This document shows, piece by piece, positions 41,941-50,462 of a stretch of DNA of 64,000 nt. Source of the DNA: Rhizobium leguminosarum (GTDB lineage: Bacteria; Pseudomonadota; Alphaproteobacteria; Rhizobiales; Rhizobiaceae). Each line of letters opens with the position of its first letter. Position 1 is the stretch's first letter. The stretch spans positions 124,001-188,000 of the forward strand of contig NZ_CP016291.1 of NCBI RefSeq assembly GCF_001679785.1, written 5' to 3'. The notes beneath the pieces are model-generated. The model made no database searches. It was not told the DNA's origin and saw only the letters and a list, made by a program, of their open reading frames with translations. The position numbers were made by a program, and so were the translations under genes.

Positions 41941-42281
41941 AGCGCGGCGATCGCGGTCATTTCGACGCGCAGATCGGGATCGGCGAGACGAGCTTCCGTG
42001 CAGGCGCGGGCCGGCGGGTTTTCGATGTCGATCCAGTCATCATAGACGCTGTTCATCGCCTCGAAATCAACGATCGCCGGCAGGAAGACATTGACGGCGA
42101 TCAGGCGCGAGCGGTCGATGCCGGCTTCTTTTAAAAGGGCGTCGATCTTGCCGAGCACGTCGCGGGTCTGATCCTTGATATCAGCCTTGCGATTTTCCGC
42201 GACCTGGCCGGCGATATAGACGAGACCGCCGTAGCTGACGGCTTGGCTCATACGCGAACCTTTCTGATAACGCTGGATCAT
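41937..42281 (-). CDS. RidA/YjgF-family protein (enamine/imine deaminase)
   Basis: 114-aa RidA-like protein: MIQRYQKGSRMSQAVSYGGL, VYIAGQVAE, and PPARACTEARLADPDLRVEM, with Arg92 at the position that binds the carboxylate of the imine. RidA proteins hydrolyse reactive 2-aminoacrylate-type imines made by PLP dehydratases. That fits the D-serine dehydratase-like gene directly upstream in the operon, which would make such an intermediate. The stop lies within the end of RIME copy 2. Confidence 0.88.
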   Translation of the reverse strand: MIQRYQKGSRMSQAVSYGGLVYIAGQVAENRKADIKDQTRDVLGKIDALLKEAGIDRSRLIAVNVFLPAIVDFEAMNSVYDDWIDIENPPARACTEARLADPDLRVEMTAIAAL

Positions 42282-42317
42282 GGCGGGTTTTCCTTTTCTT
42301 GCTTTTAGAGGGAGAGT

Positions 42318-43628
42318 TCAGCCGAAGCTGGTCAGATAGGCCGCCGTCACCGAATGGTCCGGGTCGAGGCCGTAGAGGATGGCATGCCGGTCAAGGCAGG
42401 TGCAGGGATGCGAGACGCCGCACTCGATGACGTCGCCGACCGCGACGTCGCTGCCGTCGGCAAGGGCCACGAAGGCGTGCTGATCGTTGAGACGAAACAC
42501 CTCGGCACTTTCGAGATCGGCAAGACGCGCCCCATTGCGATAGAGCGCCAGCGGCCGCGGCAGGCCTTGGTCCATCGCCACGTCGCGCATGCCCATGCCG
42601 CAGATCGCAAGCCGCGGCTCCGGCCGGGAGAGGACCTCGGCCCAGACCCGCAGCGCCGGACGGAAAGCTGTGACCGCCGAGATCGTCTCACCGCCGATGC
42701 GGAAACCGCCGCGTGCATCGAGGCCGGCAAGGCCGCGCTCGTAGATGCCGTGATCGTGGAAGAAGATCGCGCCGCTGCGCAGCACCAGCCGGCAGGCGGG
42801 ATCGGCCGCAACGGCAGCTGAAAGCCTGGCAATGACAAGGTCGAAAAAGACCGAACCGCCGGCCGTCACGAGGAGCGGCCGCTCCTTGCCGATGCGCGCG
42901 CGCAGCTTCGGCAAGAAATCCGATGTCACCGCCATCAGCGCGTCGATGCGACGCATCGTCTCGTCCGCATCGGCGGTCGCGGCCGCCCCCTCATAGGCGG
43001 CGATGCCGGTCAGCCTGAAGGACGGCGTCTCCACGGCAAGGATCGTGTCGAGAATTGCCTCGGCGGTGTCGCCGCTGCGGGCACCGGCACGGCCGGCACC
43101 GAACTCCACCAGCAGGCCGAGGGGCGGCAGATCGACACGCTCCTGCCAGGCGGAGCGAAGAGCCTCGACCAGCGCGGTCGAATCCACGAAAATATGAAGT
43201 TCCGCATCGGGATAGTGGCCAAGCAGGGCCGCGAGCCGGCGAGCGGCGGCGGCCCCGCCGATCTCGTTGGCGAGGATCAGCCGGCGCTGTCCCGCCTTGA
43301 GCAGGACGGCGGCCTGGCGGATATCGGCGACCGTCGTGCCCCAGGCACCTGCCGCCAGAAGTGCCTCCGACAGCGCCGTCGACATCGGTGTCTTGGCATG
43401 CGGGGCGATTTCGACGCCATGGCTCTTCACATAGGCCATCATCAGTTCGACATTGCCGGTGAAAGCCTGCCGGTCGAGCGAGATCAGCGGCAGGGCCATG
43501 CTGCCGTCATAGGGCTTCCATCCCTGCTTGCCGATTGCATCCAGCGCAAGCGGCGGATTGCCGGGCGGAAAGCCGCGCACCCGCTCGTCGATCAGCACAT
43601 TTTCCGTCACGGTATGAAGGTCAGACAT
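42318..43628 (-). CDS. D-serine dehydratase/D-threonine aldolase-like PLP enzyme
   Basis: 436-aa fold-type III PLP protein (alanine-racemase-like barrel with C-terminal beta domain). The PLP lysine is Lys79 in EIAPHAKTPMS, the barrel continues with LILANEIGGAAAARRLAAL and LGLLVEFGAGRAGARS, and the zinc-site motif is at the end in VIECGVSHPCTCLDRH (HxC pattern). Such enzymes eliminate water from D-serine-type or cleave D-3-hydroxy-amino acids. A 40-residue N-terminal extension precedes the usual start. ATG 43628 overlaps the stop of the amidohydrolase gene by 8 bases. Together with RidA it points to D-amino-acid-like substrates. Confidence 0.85.
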   Translation of the reverse strand: MSDLHTVTENVLIDERVRGFPPGNPPLALDAIGKQGWKPYDGSMALPLISLDRQAFTGNVELMMAYVKSHGVEIAPHAKTPMSTALSEALLAAGAWGTTVADIRQAAVLLKAGQRRLILANEIGGAAAARRLAALLGHYPDAELHIFVDSTALVEALRSAWQERVDLPPLGLLVEFGAGRAGARSGDTAEAILDTILAVETPSFRLTGIAAYEGAAATADADETMRRIDALMAVTSDFLPKLRARIGKERPLLVTAGGSVFFDLVIARLSAAVAADPACRLVLRSGAIFFHDHGIYERGLAGLDARGGFRIGGETISAVTAFRPALRVWAEVLSRPEPRLAICGMGMRDVAMDQGLPRPLALYRNGARLADLESAEVFRLNDQHAFVALADGSDVAVGDVIECGVSHPCTCLDRHAILYGLDPDHSVTAAYLTSFG

Positions 43629-44577
43629 GGCAGCCCCTGCTGATCTCGGCCGGATCGGCGATGCCGAGCCGATAGGTGTCATTGGCGGTGGCAAAGAACA
43701 GGGCGCGCTGCTCGTCGTAAGAGAGCTCTGAGGCGACCGTGCGGAAAACCTGGTAGACCTCGTCGAAAGAGGCGTGCAAGCCCGCAACCGGAAAGTCGCT
43801 CGCGAACATGGCGCGGGCCGGGCCGAAACAATCGAGGCAATGCTCGATCACCGACCGCAGGCTTTCGAGCGTCCATTGGTTGTCGTAGGCGACGAGGTCG
43901 GAGATCTTCAGGCGCAAATTCGGCTCGCTACCGAGCGTCCGCAGGCCGCGGCGCCAGAGCGCCATGCCGTCCTCCGTCCGGTCGGCCGGGCTGCCGCCGT
44001 GGTTGAGCACAAAAAGGGTTTGCGGAAAAGCGCGCACCAGTTCGAGCGCCTCATTCATCTGCCAGGGATAGAGCATCAGATCGAAGACCAGCCCGAGCCG
44101 GGTGGCATGGGCAAGCCCCGCCCGCCAGGCGGGATCGCCCATGCGGTTCGGGCGCGGAGCAAAACTCTTGGCCGCGTCCGGATGCCAGCTCAGAATATCA
44201 CGGATGCCGACGACATTCGGATTTGCCGCTTCCGCCTCGAGCAGACGCACGGCGTCCGGCCCGTCGAGGGGCACGCGCGCGATATAACGGTGCGCCACGC
44301 CGGAGCTGCGGTCGAGGCCATCCAGCCAGAGGCTCTCTTCCAGCGGGTAGACAACGGACCAGCCGGCCTCCACATGCACGGTTGCGATCACGTTCTGGCG
44401 GGCAGCATCGGCGCGATAATCGTCGATGCCGTAGTCGCGCAGGATCGGTGCGAGGCTTCCGAAAACCATCTCTTCGCCGGACCCCCGCGCCTTCTGCAGC
44501 CAGGGATGGCGTTGCAGGCTGAGGTCCCAGAGGTGGTGATGCGGGTCGATCACCGGCCCGTCATAGAGTTCCGTCAT
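43621..44577 (-). CDS. Amidohydrolase (lactonase-type, PF04909-like)
   Basis: 318-aa metal-dependent TIM-barrel hydrolase of the amidohydrolase-2 group. It starts VIDPHHHLWDLSLQRHPWL with the HxH metal site, then NVIATVHVEAGW, NPNVVGIRDILSWHPDAAKS, LVLNHGGSPAD-type strand (VLNHGGSP) and the catalytic Asp in AMFASDFPVAGLHASFDEVY. Relatives include sugar lactonases such as L-fuconolactonase, dipyranone hydrolases and decarboxylases. The start overlaps the permease stop by 4 bases. Near sugar-type permeases, a lactone from a sugar or sugar-amine substrate is plausible. Confidence 0.87.
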   Translation of the reverse strand: MTELYDGPVIDPHHHLWDLSLQRHPWLQKARGSGEEMVFGSLAPILRDYGIDDYRADAARQNVIATVHVEAGWSVVYPLEESLWLDGLDRSSGVAHRYIARVPLDGPDAVRLLEAEAANPNVVGIRDILSWHPDAAKSFAPRPNRMGDPAWRAGLAHATRLGLVFDLMLYPWQMNEALELVRAFPQTLFVLNHGGSPADRTEDGMALWRRGLRTLGSEPNLRLKISDLVAYDNQWTLESLRSVIEHCLDCFGPARAMFASDFPVAGLHASFDEVYQVFRTVASELSYDEQRALFFATANDTYRLGIADPAEISRGCHV

Positions 44578-45515
44578 CGGCGCGCCTCGCGGCCGGAAAC
44601 GAGCAGAAGGGCAAGGATCAGCGTGCCGAACATGATCGACCGCCAGCCGGGGGAAGCATTGACGACGGTGATCAGCGCCGTCGTCGTGACGAGCAGGATT
44701 GCCCCGGGAATGGTCCCGGCATAGGTGCCGCGGCCGCCGAGGATGGAGGTGCCGCCGAGCACGACAGCGGCGATCGAGGTCAGCAGATAGGGGTCGCCGA
44801 TGCCGACATAACCTTGCCGGTTCATGCCGAGCACGAGAATGCCGGCAAGCCCTGCGAAAAAGCCCGACAGCGTATGGACGATCAGGGTGTTGCGCGTGAC
44901 GCTGACGCCGGAAAGCCGGGCCGCCAGCGGGTTCGCCCCAAGCGCCAGGAAACGGGCGCCGATCGGCATGCGGTGGACGAGCAGCAGGACGACGATCGAG
45001 ACGACGAGCCACAGAATGATGCCTGAGGGAATGCCGAGCGGCCGCGCCTGCCCGAGCAGAATGACCGCCGGGTTGCTGACGGTAACCGCGCTGCCGCCGG
45101 CGACGATCACGAGCAGGCCCTGCAGGAAGGTCGCCATGGCAAGCGTCATGATGATCGGAGGCACGCGAAGATAGGCAGCACCGGCGCCGTTCATCAGGCC
45201 GATGCCGGTGGCGATGGCAAGGGCCGCCGCGATGCCGGCGAGGCCGGTCGGATCCCAGGCGGGCGAGATCAGCGGCAGCAGGATCGCCGTGACGGTGATG
45301 ACCGCGCCGACGGAAAGATCGATGCCGCCCATCAGGATGACGAGCGTCTGGCCGGCAGCGGCAATGCCGATCACCGCGGCGAGTTCGAGCAGGTAGCGCA
45401 GGTGGCCATAGGCGCCGAAACCGCGCAGTGTGAGGCTTGCGACGATCCAGACGAGCGCGACCAGAAGGAAGGTCAGGAGCGGCGGATTGCGGAACGCGGA
45501 CCTGATGATGTTCAT
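44574..45515 (-). CDS. Sugar-type ABC transporter permease (CUT2)
   Basis: 313-aa permease of the RbsC-like family. Landmarks are ILMGGIDLSVGAVITVTAIL near the first third and the late block VVLGGTSILGGRGTYAGTIP. It has about eight to ten hydrophobic segments. ATG 45515 overlaps the stop of the partner permease by 4 bases; the ATG five codons upstream lies inside that gene. Two different permease genes in this operon imply a heterodimeric channel, as in several rhizobial CUT2 systems. Confidence 0.9.
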   Translation of the reverse strand: MNIIRSAFRNPPLLTFLLVALVWIVASLTLRGFGAYGHLRYLLELAAVIGIAAAGQTLVILMGGIDLSVGAVITVTAILLPLISPAWDPTGLAGIAAALAIATGIGLMNGAGAAYLRVPPIIMTLAMATFLQGLLVIVAGGSAVTVSNPAVILLGQARPLGIPSGIILWLVVSIVVLLLVHRMPIGARFLALGANPLAARLSGVSVTRNTLIVHTLSGFFAGLAGILVLGMNRQGYVGIGDPYLLTSIAAVVLGGTSILGGRGTYAGTIPGAILLVTTTALITVVNASPGWRSIMFGTLILALLLVSGREARR

Positions 45516-46474
45516 CGCCTTGCCCTCCATTCTCCGAGAAGTTCCGGAACGGCGACTGCGCCGACGATGATCAGGCCTTGAGCAACGTATTGGGCGACCG
45601 GCGGGAAGCCCAGGAAGAACATGACGTTGATCATCACCGAGAGCAGCAGGCTGCCGCAGATCGCGCCGCGCATCGTGCCCTTGCCGCCGAGGAAACCCAC
45701 GCCGCCGAGCACGGCGGCGGCGATCGAGTTCAGCGTGAAGGGCGTGCCGATGACCGGATCACCCGATCCGGTCTGCGCAGCGACGAAGAGACCGGTCAGG
45801 GCGGCGAGAAGACCGGACAGGGCGAAGGCGACAACCTTCACCCGTTCGATCGGGACACCTGAGCGGAAGGCGCCGACCGGATTGTCGCCGGCCGCGTAGA
45901 TGCCGAGGCCGAGCGGCGTTGCCAGGAAGATCTTCCAGAGCGCCAGGATCACGACGAGCAGCAGGAAGGCGACGGGCGTGTGGCCGGCCAGCGTCGTCGA
46001 CAGCCAATCGGGAATGAACCCGCCCGGCCGCGGCAGCAGGATGAGCGCGACCCCGCCGATGATGAAGGAGCCGGCTAGCGTGACGATGATTGCGGGAAGC
46101 CTCAGATAGGTGACGATGACGCCGATGGCGGCGCCGATCGAAAGGCCGGCGAGTGCGACCGCAAGAATGCCGCCCGGCACGCCGAGCACCCCTTCCATCG
46201 TCGTCGCGGCAATCACCGCTCCAAGGCTGACGAGCGGGCCGATCGCCAGCGTGATGCCGCCGTTCAGCATGAGCAGCGCCTGCGCCATGGTGACGAGCGC
46301 GAGCGGGAACCAGTTCTGCGTGAACTTGGAGAAGCCGCCGATCGAAAGGATGCCGGGAAAGAGCAGCGCATAGAGGATGAGAAAGGCGGCGACAACCAGA
46401 TAGAGGCCGGCAAGGCCGCGGTTGCGGCGAAGCTGGATTGAGCCGTAGAGCCGGGATGACGAACTTGTGCTCAT
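45512..46474 (-). CDS. Sugar-type ABC transporter permease (CUT2)
   Basis: 320-aa RbsC-like permease. LMLNGGITLAIGPLVSLGAV replaces the usual GGIDLSVG signature (ITLAIG), and LNSIAAAVLGGVGFLGGKGT forms the late conserved block. A Ser-rich N-terminus precedes the first helix (LAGLYLVVAAFLILYALLFP). It overlaps both the ATPase gene and the other permease by 4 bases. Confidence 0.9.
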   Translation of the reverse strand: MSTSSSSRLYGSIQLRRNRGLAGLYLVVAAFLILYALLFPGILSIGGFSKFTQNWFPLALVTMAQALLMLNGGITLAIGPLVSLGAVIAATTMEGVLGVPGGILAVALAGLSIGAAIGVIVTYLRLPAIIVTLAGSFIIGGVALILLPRPGGFIPDWLSTTLAGHTPVAFLLLVVILALWKIFLATPLGLGIYAAGDNPVGAFRSGVPIERVKVVAFALSGLLAALTGLFVAAQTGSGDPVIGTPFTLNSIAAAVLGGVGFLGGKGTMRGAICGSLLLSVMINVMFFLGFPPVAQYVAQGLIIVGAVAVPELLGEWRARR

Positions 46475-47985
46475 GCTGCCTCTCCCTGCGTCGTCGTGGT
46501 GATACCCATGGCCGCGCCGACGATCGCTCCTTCGCTGATTTCATCTTGCGACAGCACCGCCGCGACGCGGCCCTCGCGCAGAACCACGACGCGGTCGCAG
46601 AGATGCACGAGCTCCGGCGTATCGGAACTGGCCAGAATGACGAGCCGCCCCTCGGCGGCGAAGGCGCGGAGCATGAGGTAGATTTCCCGCTTGGTCTCGA
46701 TGTCGACGCCGCGCGTCGGATCGTTGAGGAGCAGAACGGAGGGATCGAGCGGTAGCCATTTGGCGAGCGCCACCTTCTGCTGATTGCCGCCGGAAAGCGC
46801 CTGCACCGGGCGGGCCGTGTCGCCCTTGATCGTCAGCCGGCGCGCGAGATCGGCGACCAGTCCGTTTTCCGCCGGCCGGTCGCGCAGGCCCTTGCGGGCG
46901 AGCCGTCCGAGCGAGGGCAGGATGAGATTGGAGGCAATGGAATGCGGCAGCACCAGCCCCTCATGCTTGCGGTCGGCCGGGACATAGACGATGCCGGCGG
47001 CATTCGCCTCGCCGACATCAGCGGGGAGGCCTGGTTTGCCGGATACCTCCGCTCTAGACGCTGCGGCCGGAATCGCGCCGTAGAGACCGAGCAGCAGGTC
47101 TTCCTGCCCTTGTCCCACGAGCCCGCCAATACCGACGATCTCGCCGGCGCGGGCAGAGAAGCCGACGTCACGCACCATGCCGGCGGAAAAACCTTCGACG
47201 CTGATGCGCATCGGGCCGGGCGCTGCGGCCAGCCGCGGCGGGAACAGGTCGCCAGTCTCGCGGCCGACCATCAGCCGCACCAGGCCCTCGCCGTCGATGC
47301 CGGACAGTGACTGGTCGGCGGTGACCAAGCCGTCCTTCAGCACCGTGACATGCGAACACAGCGCCTGAACCTCGTTGAGGCGGTGGGAAATATAGAGAAG
47401 TGCCGTGCCGCGGTCCCTCAGCGTCTCGATCAGGCGGGCAAGGATGCCGGCTTCGTGCGCGGAGAGCGATGAGGTCGGCTCGTCCAGAATGAGCACACGC
47501 GGCTTGCGGAACAGCGTCTTGGCGATCTCCACCATCTGGCGGCGGCCAAGCGCGAGGTCGGCGACGGGCATGTCGAGCGGCTCGGTGAGCCCGACCATAT
47601 CGCAAACATCGCGCACGCCGCGATGAAGCGCTTTGTAGTCGATGAGGCCGAACCGGCGCGGAAAGGCGCCGAGCCCGATATTTTCGGCAATCGAGAGACT
47701 GGCCGTGAGGCTCAGCTCCTGCTGAACGACGGCAATACCCGCACCGCGCGCAGCCGCCGGGCTGAAGCGCTCGACCGGCTTGCCGTCAACGAAGATGGAA
47801 CCGCCGTCTGGCTGGAGAGCGCCGGACAGGAGGTTGATCAGCGTGGACTTGCCGGCGCCGTTTTCGCCGGGCAGGGCGTGAACCCTGCCCGGCAGAAGGG
47901 CGATATCGACGCCCTTCAAAACGGGATTGCCGAAAAATCCCCTGAACACCTGCCGGGCTTCCAGCAGGGGTCTTTCTTCCGTCAT
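46471..47985 (-). CDS. Sugar-type ABC transporter ATPase (two NBDs, RbsA type)
   Basis: 504-aa ATPase with two fused nucleotide-binding domains. NBD1 has Walker A PGENGAGKST, a degenerate signature (DLALGRRQMVEIAKTLF) and Walker B VLILDEPTSSL. NBD2 has the usual non-Walker GLVGQGQEDLLLG loop, signature LSGGNQQKVALAKWL and an altered Walker B (LLLNDPTRGVD) in which the Asp-Glu pair reads Asn-Asp. The hydrolysis burden therefore falls on NBD1, as in other CUT2 proteins. I chose ATG 47985 because GAGGAAAG precedes it; the extra codons up to 48000 lack support. It lies 35 bases behind the binding protein gene. Confidence 0.9.
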   Translation of the reverse strand: MTEERPLLEARQVFRGFFGNPVLKGVDIALLPGRVHALPGENGAGKSTLINLLSGALQPDGGSIFVDGKPVERFSPAAARGAGIAVVQQELSLTASLSIAENIGLGAFPRRFGLIDYKALHRGVRDVCDMVGLTEPLDMPVADLALGRRQMVEIAKTLFRKPRVLILDEPTSSLSAHEAGILARLIETLRDRGTALLYISHRLNEVQALCSHVTVLKDGLVTADQSLSGIDGEGLVRLMVGRETGDLFPPRLAAAPGPMRISVEGFSAGMVRDVGFSARAGEIVGIGGLVGQGQEDLLLGLYGAIPAAASRAEVSGKPGLPADVGEANAAGIVYVPADRKHEGLVLPHSIASNLILPSLGRLARKGLRDRPAENGLVADLARRLTIKGDTARPVQALSGGNQQKVALAKWLPLDPSVLLLNDPTRGVDIETKREIYLMLRAFAAEGRLVILASSDTPELVHLCDRVVVLREGRVAAVLSQDEISEGAIVGAAMGITTTTQGEAA

Positions 47986-48019
47986 GACGGCTTTCCTCAA
48001 CCCGAGTTACTTGGGCGGA

Positions 48020-49093
48020 TTACTTGGCGGCAAGCAGCTTGTCGAAGAGCGCCTTGTCGTAGTCCGAGTAGATATAGCCGTCAGCCGGGAACTTGTCGGC
48101 CCGGGCGAGGTAGCTGCCGATCGTGCTGTCGTCGATGACAGGCAGCGGCACCTTGACGAAGGCCGGAACGTCCTTGCCTTCCAGCGCCCGCACGGCGGTG
48201 TAAACGGACAGCGCGCCGAGCCAGTTGGGCTGCATGGTCGCCCAGCCCTTCAGTCCCTTCTCCTTCCAGAGCTCCAGGAACTGCCTGGCGTTTTCGCCTG
48301 TTGTCGGCACCTGGTCGCGGCCCTGGCGCTCGAAGGCCAGCACCGAGCCGGCCGATAGCGCGCCGCCGAGCGACAGCACGCCGTCGATTTCGGGATTGGC
48401 GAAGAGCAGGCTGGTCATCGCTTCCTGTGCCGGAGCGACGTTATATTCCGTGTTCGTCTCGGTGATCACCTGGAGACCGGGATTGGCGTCAAGGACCGGC
48501 TGGGCGCCCTTGCGGCGGTCGTCGCTCACCGAAATGCCGGCCGGGCCGTTCATGATGATGATCTTGCCCTTGCCGCCGAGCTGGCTGACCATCCACTTGG
48601 CAGCGGTCGTGCCCCATTCGTTGGAATCGGTGTTGATCTTCGCCGTCACCTTGTCGGTATTGACCAGACTGTCGAAATTCACGACGGCAATGCCCTTGTC
48701 GCAGGCATCGGATATGACGCGGTCGAGCGCGTTGGAGGAACCGGCGATCACGACGATGGCGTCGACATTGGCGTCGATCATCGACTGGATATGCTGGATC
48801 TGCGTCTGGGCGTTACCCTGCGCGTCCGTGATCATCAGGTCCTTGACCAGGCCCGCCTTCTTCAGCTCCTCCACTTCAGCTGTGATGGTGCCTTCAGTCT
48901 GCTTCATCCAGGTCGGCACCGAATAGATATTCGCCCAGCCGATCGTATAGGGCGCCTTCCTGTCACCCTTGATGCAATTGGCGGCGGCCGAGGCCGTACC
49001 TGCCGAAAAGACGAGGAGTGCCGCAGCGGCGGCAGCGCCCGCAAGAAGGCGGCGGCGTAGCGAAGCGGAAATGCCGTTTTCAAGATTCTTCAT
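48020..49093 (-). CDS. Sugar-type ABC transporter binding protein (RbsB-like)
   Basis: 357-aa periplasmic protein. The signal peptide contains an Arg-rich start (RRRLLAGAAAAAALLVF) and cleaves near SAAANCIKG. The fold is type I: YTIGWANIYSVPTWMKQTEG, VDAIVVIAGSSNALDRVISD, AVVNFDSLVNTDKVTAKINT and VLSLGGALSAGSVLAFERQG. The ligand site is unlike standard ribose binders, which suits a non-standard substrate. AGGGGA before ATG 49093 decides the start. First gene of the eight-gene reverse operon, opposite the iclR gene. Confidence 0.9.
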   Translation of the reverse strand: MKNLENGISASLRRRLLAGAAAAAALLVFSAGTASAAANCIKGDRKAPYTIGWANIYSVPTWMKQTEGTITAEVEELKKAGLVKDLMITDAQGNAQTQIQHIQSMIDANVDAIVVIAGSSNALDRVISDACDKGIAVVNFDSLVNTDKVTAKINTDSNEWGTTAAKWMVSQLGGKGKIIIMNGPAGISVSDDRRKGAQPVLDANPGLQVITETNTEYNVAPAQEAMTSLLFANPEIDGVLSLGGALSAGSVLAFERQGRDQVPTTGENARQFLELWKEKGLKGWATMQPNWLGALSVYTAVRALEGKDVPAFVKVPLPVIDDSTIGSYLARADKFPADGYIYSDYDKALFDKLLAAK

Positions 49094-49142
49094 GTCGATC
49101 CCCTTTTTTGTGTGCGGCAGCGTTGACGGCTTGCCATCAGTA

Positions 49143-49176
49143 TCCAATATAATGTACATGTGATCTATATATTGGA
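49143..49176. promoter_or_regulatory. IclR-type inverted repeat between the binding protein and iclR genes
   Basis: Arms TCCAATATA (49143-49151) and TATATTGGA (49168-49176) are perfect complements with a 16-base interior containing ATGTACATGT. It lies 50 bases upstream of the binding protein start and 136 before the iclR ATG, so it could serve both promoters. Confidence 0.55.
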
Positions 49177-49311
49177 CGAGGTGATCTTATGCCGATTTTT
49201 CTTCCTCGCAAGAGGGGTGGGAAAATTTCATTCGCTAGGAATGACGGGATCGATTGACAGATGCGTCAGACGGCTCGAAAAGCTTGGCCGGACAAAAAGG
49301 GATCGAGAGCA

Positions 49312-50097
49312 ATGGATGCAGTTCAGGACGAAGCAGCCGGCAAGCGCGCCCGAGGGCTCGACCGCGCCTTCGAGATCCTCGATTTCCTGCGCCAGAAACG
49401 GCAGGCCCTGAAGCCGAATGAAATCGCCGCGCAGATCGGCGCGCCGCGCTCATCGGTTTACGAACTCGTCAACCTGCTGCTGCAGAATGGCATCCTGGAA
49501 TTCACCGGCGGCGAGGGGCGTGTCTATCTCGGCCGCAAACTCTATTTCCTCGGCGCAGCCTATGAGAACCATTTCGACTTCACCCGCGAATGCGAGGCCG
49601 CACTGGAACAGCTTGCCGACGAGACGCGGGAAACGGCGCAGTTCTGCATGCTGGATGGAAACAGATACACCGTCGTCCGCATGCGCGAAGGCGCGCGCCC
49701 CTTCCGCATTTCGACGGATGTCGGGCAGTCGGTGCCGATCCCGTGGACGGCGTCGGGCCGCCTGCTCGTCGCGCATCTGTCGGATCAGGAAATCCTGAAC
49801 TTCATTCCGCCGCAGGATTTTCGCCTGCCGAACGGCGAATGGCTCGAGCCGCAAACCTTCATCACCGAAGTGCGCCAGGCCGAGCGTGAAGGTCTCTTCA
49901 CCTTCAACAGCATCGTCGACAGCTTCACCCATTGTTTTGCCGTACCGGTGCGGGGCGAGGAAGGCCATGCAGCCGCAACGCTCTGCCTCGTCACGCCACG
50001 CGACGATGGCATCGCCAACCGCGACCGCTACCTCGACTGCCTGAAGAAGGCGGCCGCCGGCCTCGACCATGCCCCGACCCGGCCAAAACGAGGCTGA
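49312..50097 (+). CDS. IclR-family transcriptional regulator
   Basis: 261-aa regulator. The winged helix (about 14-75) shows GLDRAFEILDFLRQKRQALK and SSVYELVNLLLQNGILEF; the GAF-like effector domain (about 85-255) includes TAQFCMLDGNRYTVVRMREG, VPIPWTASGRLLVAHL and CFAVPVRGEEGHAAATLCLV. It faces the catabolic operon and probably controls it through the TCCAATATA repeat. ATG 49312 fits the family start; an in-frame ATG at 49261 would add 17 residues without a better ribosome site. Confidence 0.88.
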   Translation: MDAVQDEAAGKRARGLDRAFEILDFLRQKRQALKPNEIAAQIGAPRSSVYELVNLLLQNGILEFTGGEGRVYLGRKLYFLGAAYENHFDFTRECEAALEQLADETRETAQFCMLDGNRYTVVRMREGARPFRISTDVGQSVPIPWTASGRLLVAHLSDQEILNFIPPQDFRLPNGEWLEPQTFITEVRQAEREGLFTFNSIVDSFTHCFAVPVRGEEGHAAATLCLVTPRDDGIANRDRYLDCLKKAAAGLDHAPTRPKRG

Positions 50098-50147
50098 TGC
50101 CTGCGCACATCAAGGCATTGATACCCGTTACGGACGTCCCTTTGTAA

Positions 50148-50462
50148 GCCGGCATTGCTACCGCATAGGAAACCGCCCAGGAGTTCTATCGGGATATCAA
50201 GGTACGCGCCCGTGGTCTCGGCCGAAACCCCGATCATATTCTCGTCATGCCCGGCGTATCCGCTTTCGTCGGCAGGACCGAGGCGGAGACGCGAGAGAAA
50301 TACGACCGTCTGACCTCGCTCATCGTCGAAGAGGACGGGATCGGCCTCCTCAACGGCCTGACCGGCGGCACGCTCGACCTGCACGGTTATGACCTCGACG
50401 GCCCTCTGCCGCCGGCGCCGCCGACGGAAGGCATGAAGAGCCGCCAAGCCCTCATCCGCTAG
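50148..50462 (+). pseudogene. C-terminal fragment of an LLM flavin-dependent monooxygenase (NtaA/SnaA type)
   Basis: In one frame the stretch reads ETAQEFYRDIKVRARGLGRN, PDHILVMPGVSAFVGRTEAE, LTSLIVEEDGIGLLNGLTGG and [19 protein letters not shown], which is the near-C-terminal part of NtaA/SnaA/DszA-type enzymes. An in-frame TAG (50166-50168) interrupts the start and there is no N-terminal barrel, so only about a quarter of the gene survives. It ends at TAG 50460 where it runs directly into ABC-ATPase sequence. Confidence 0.65.
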
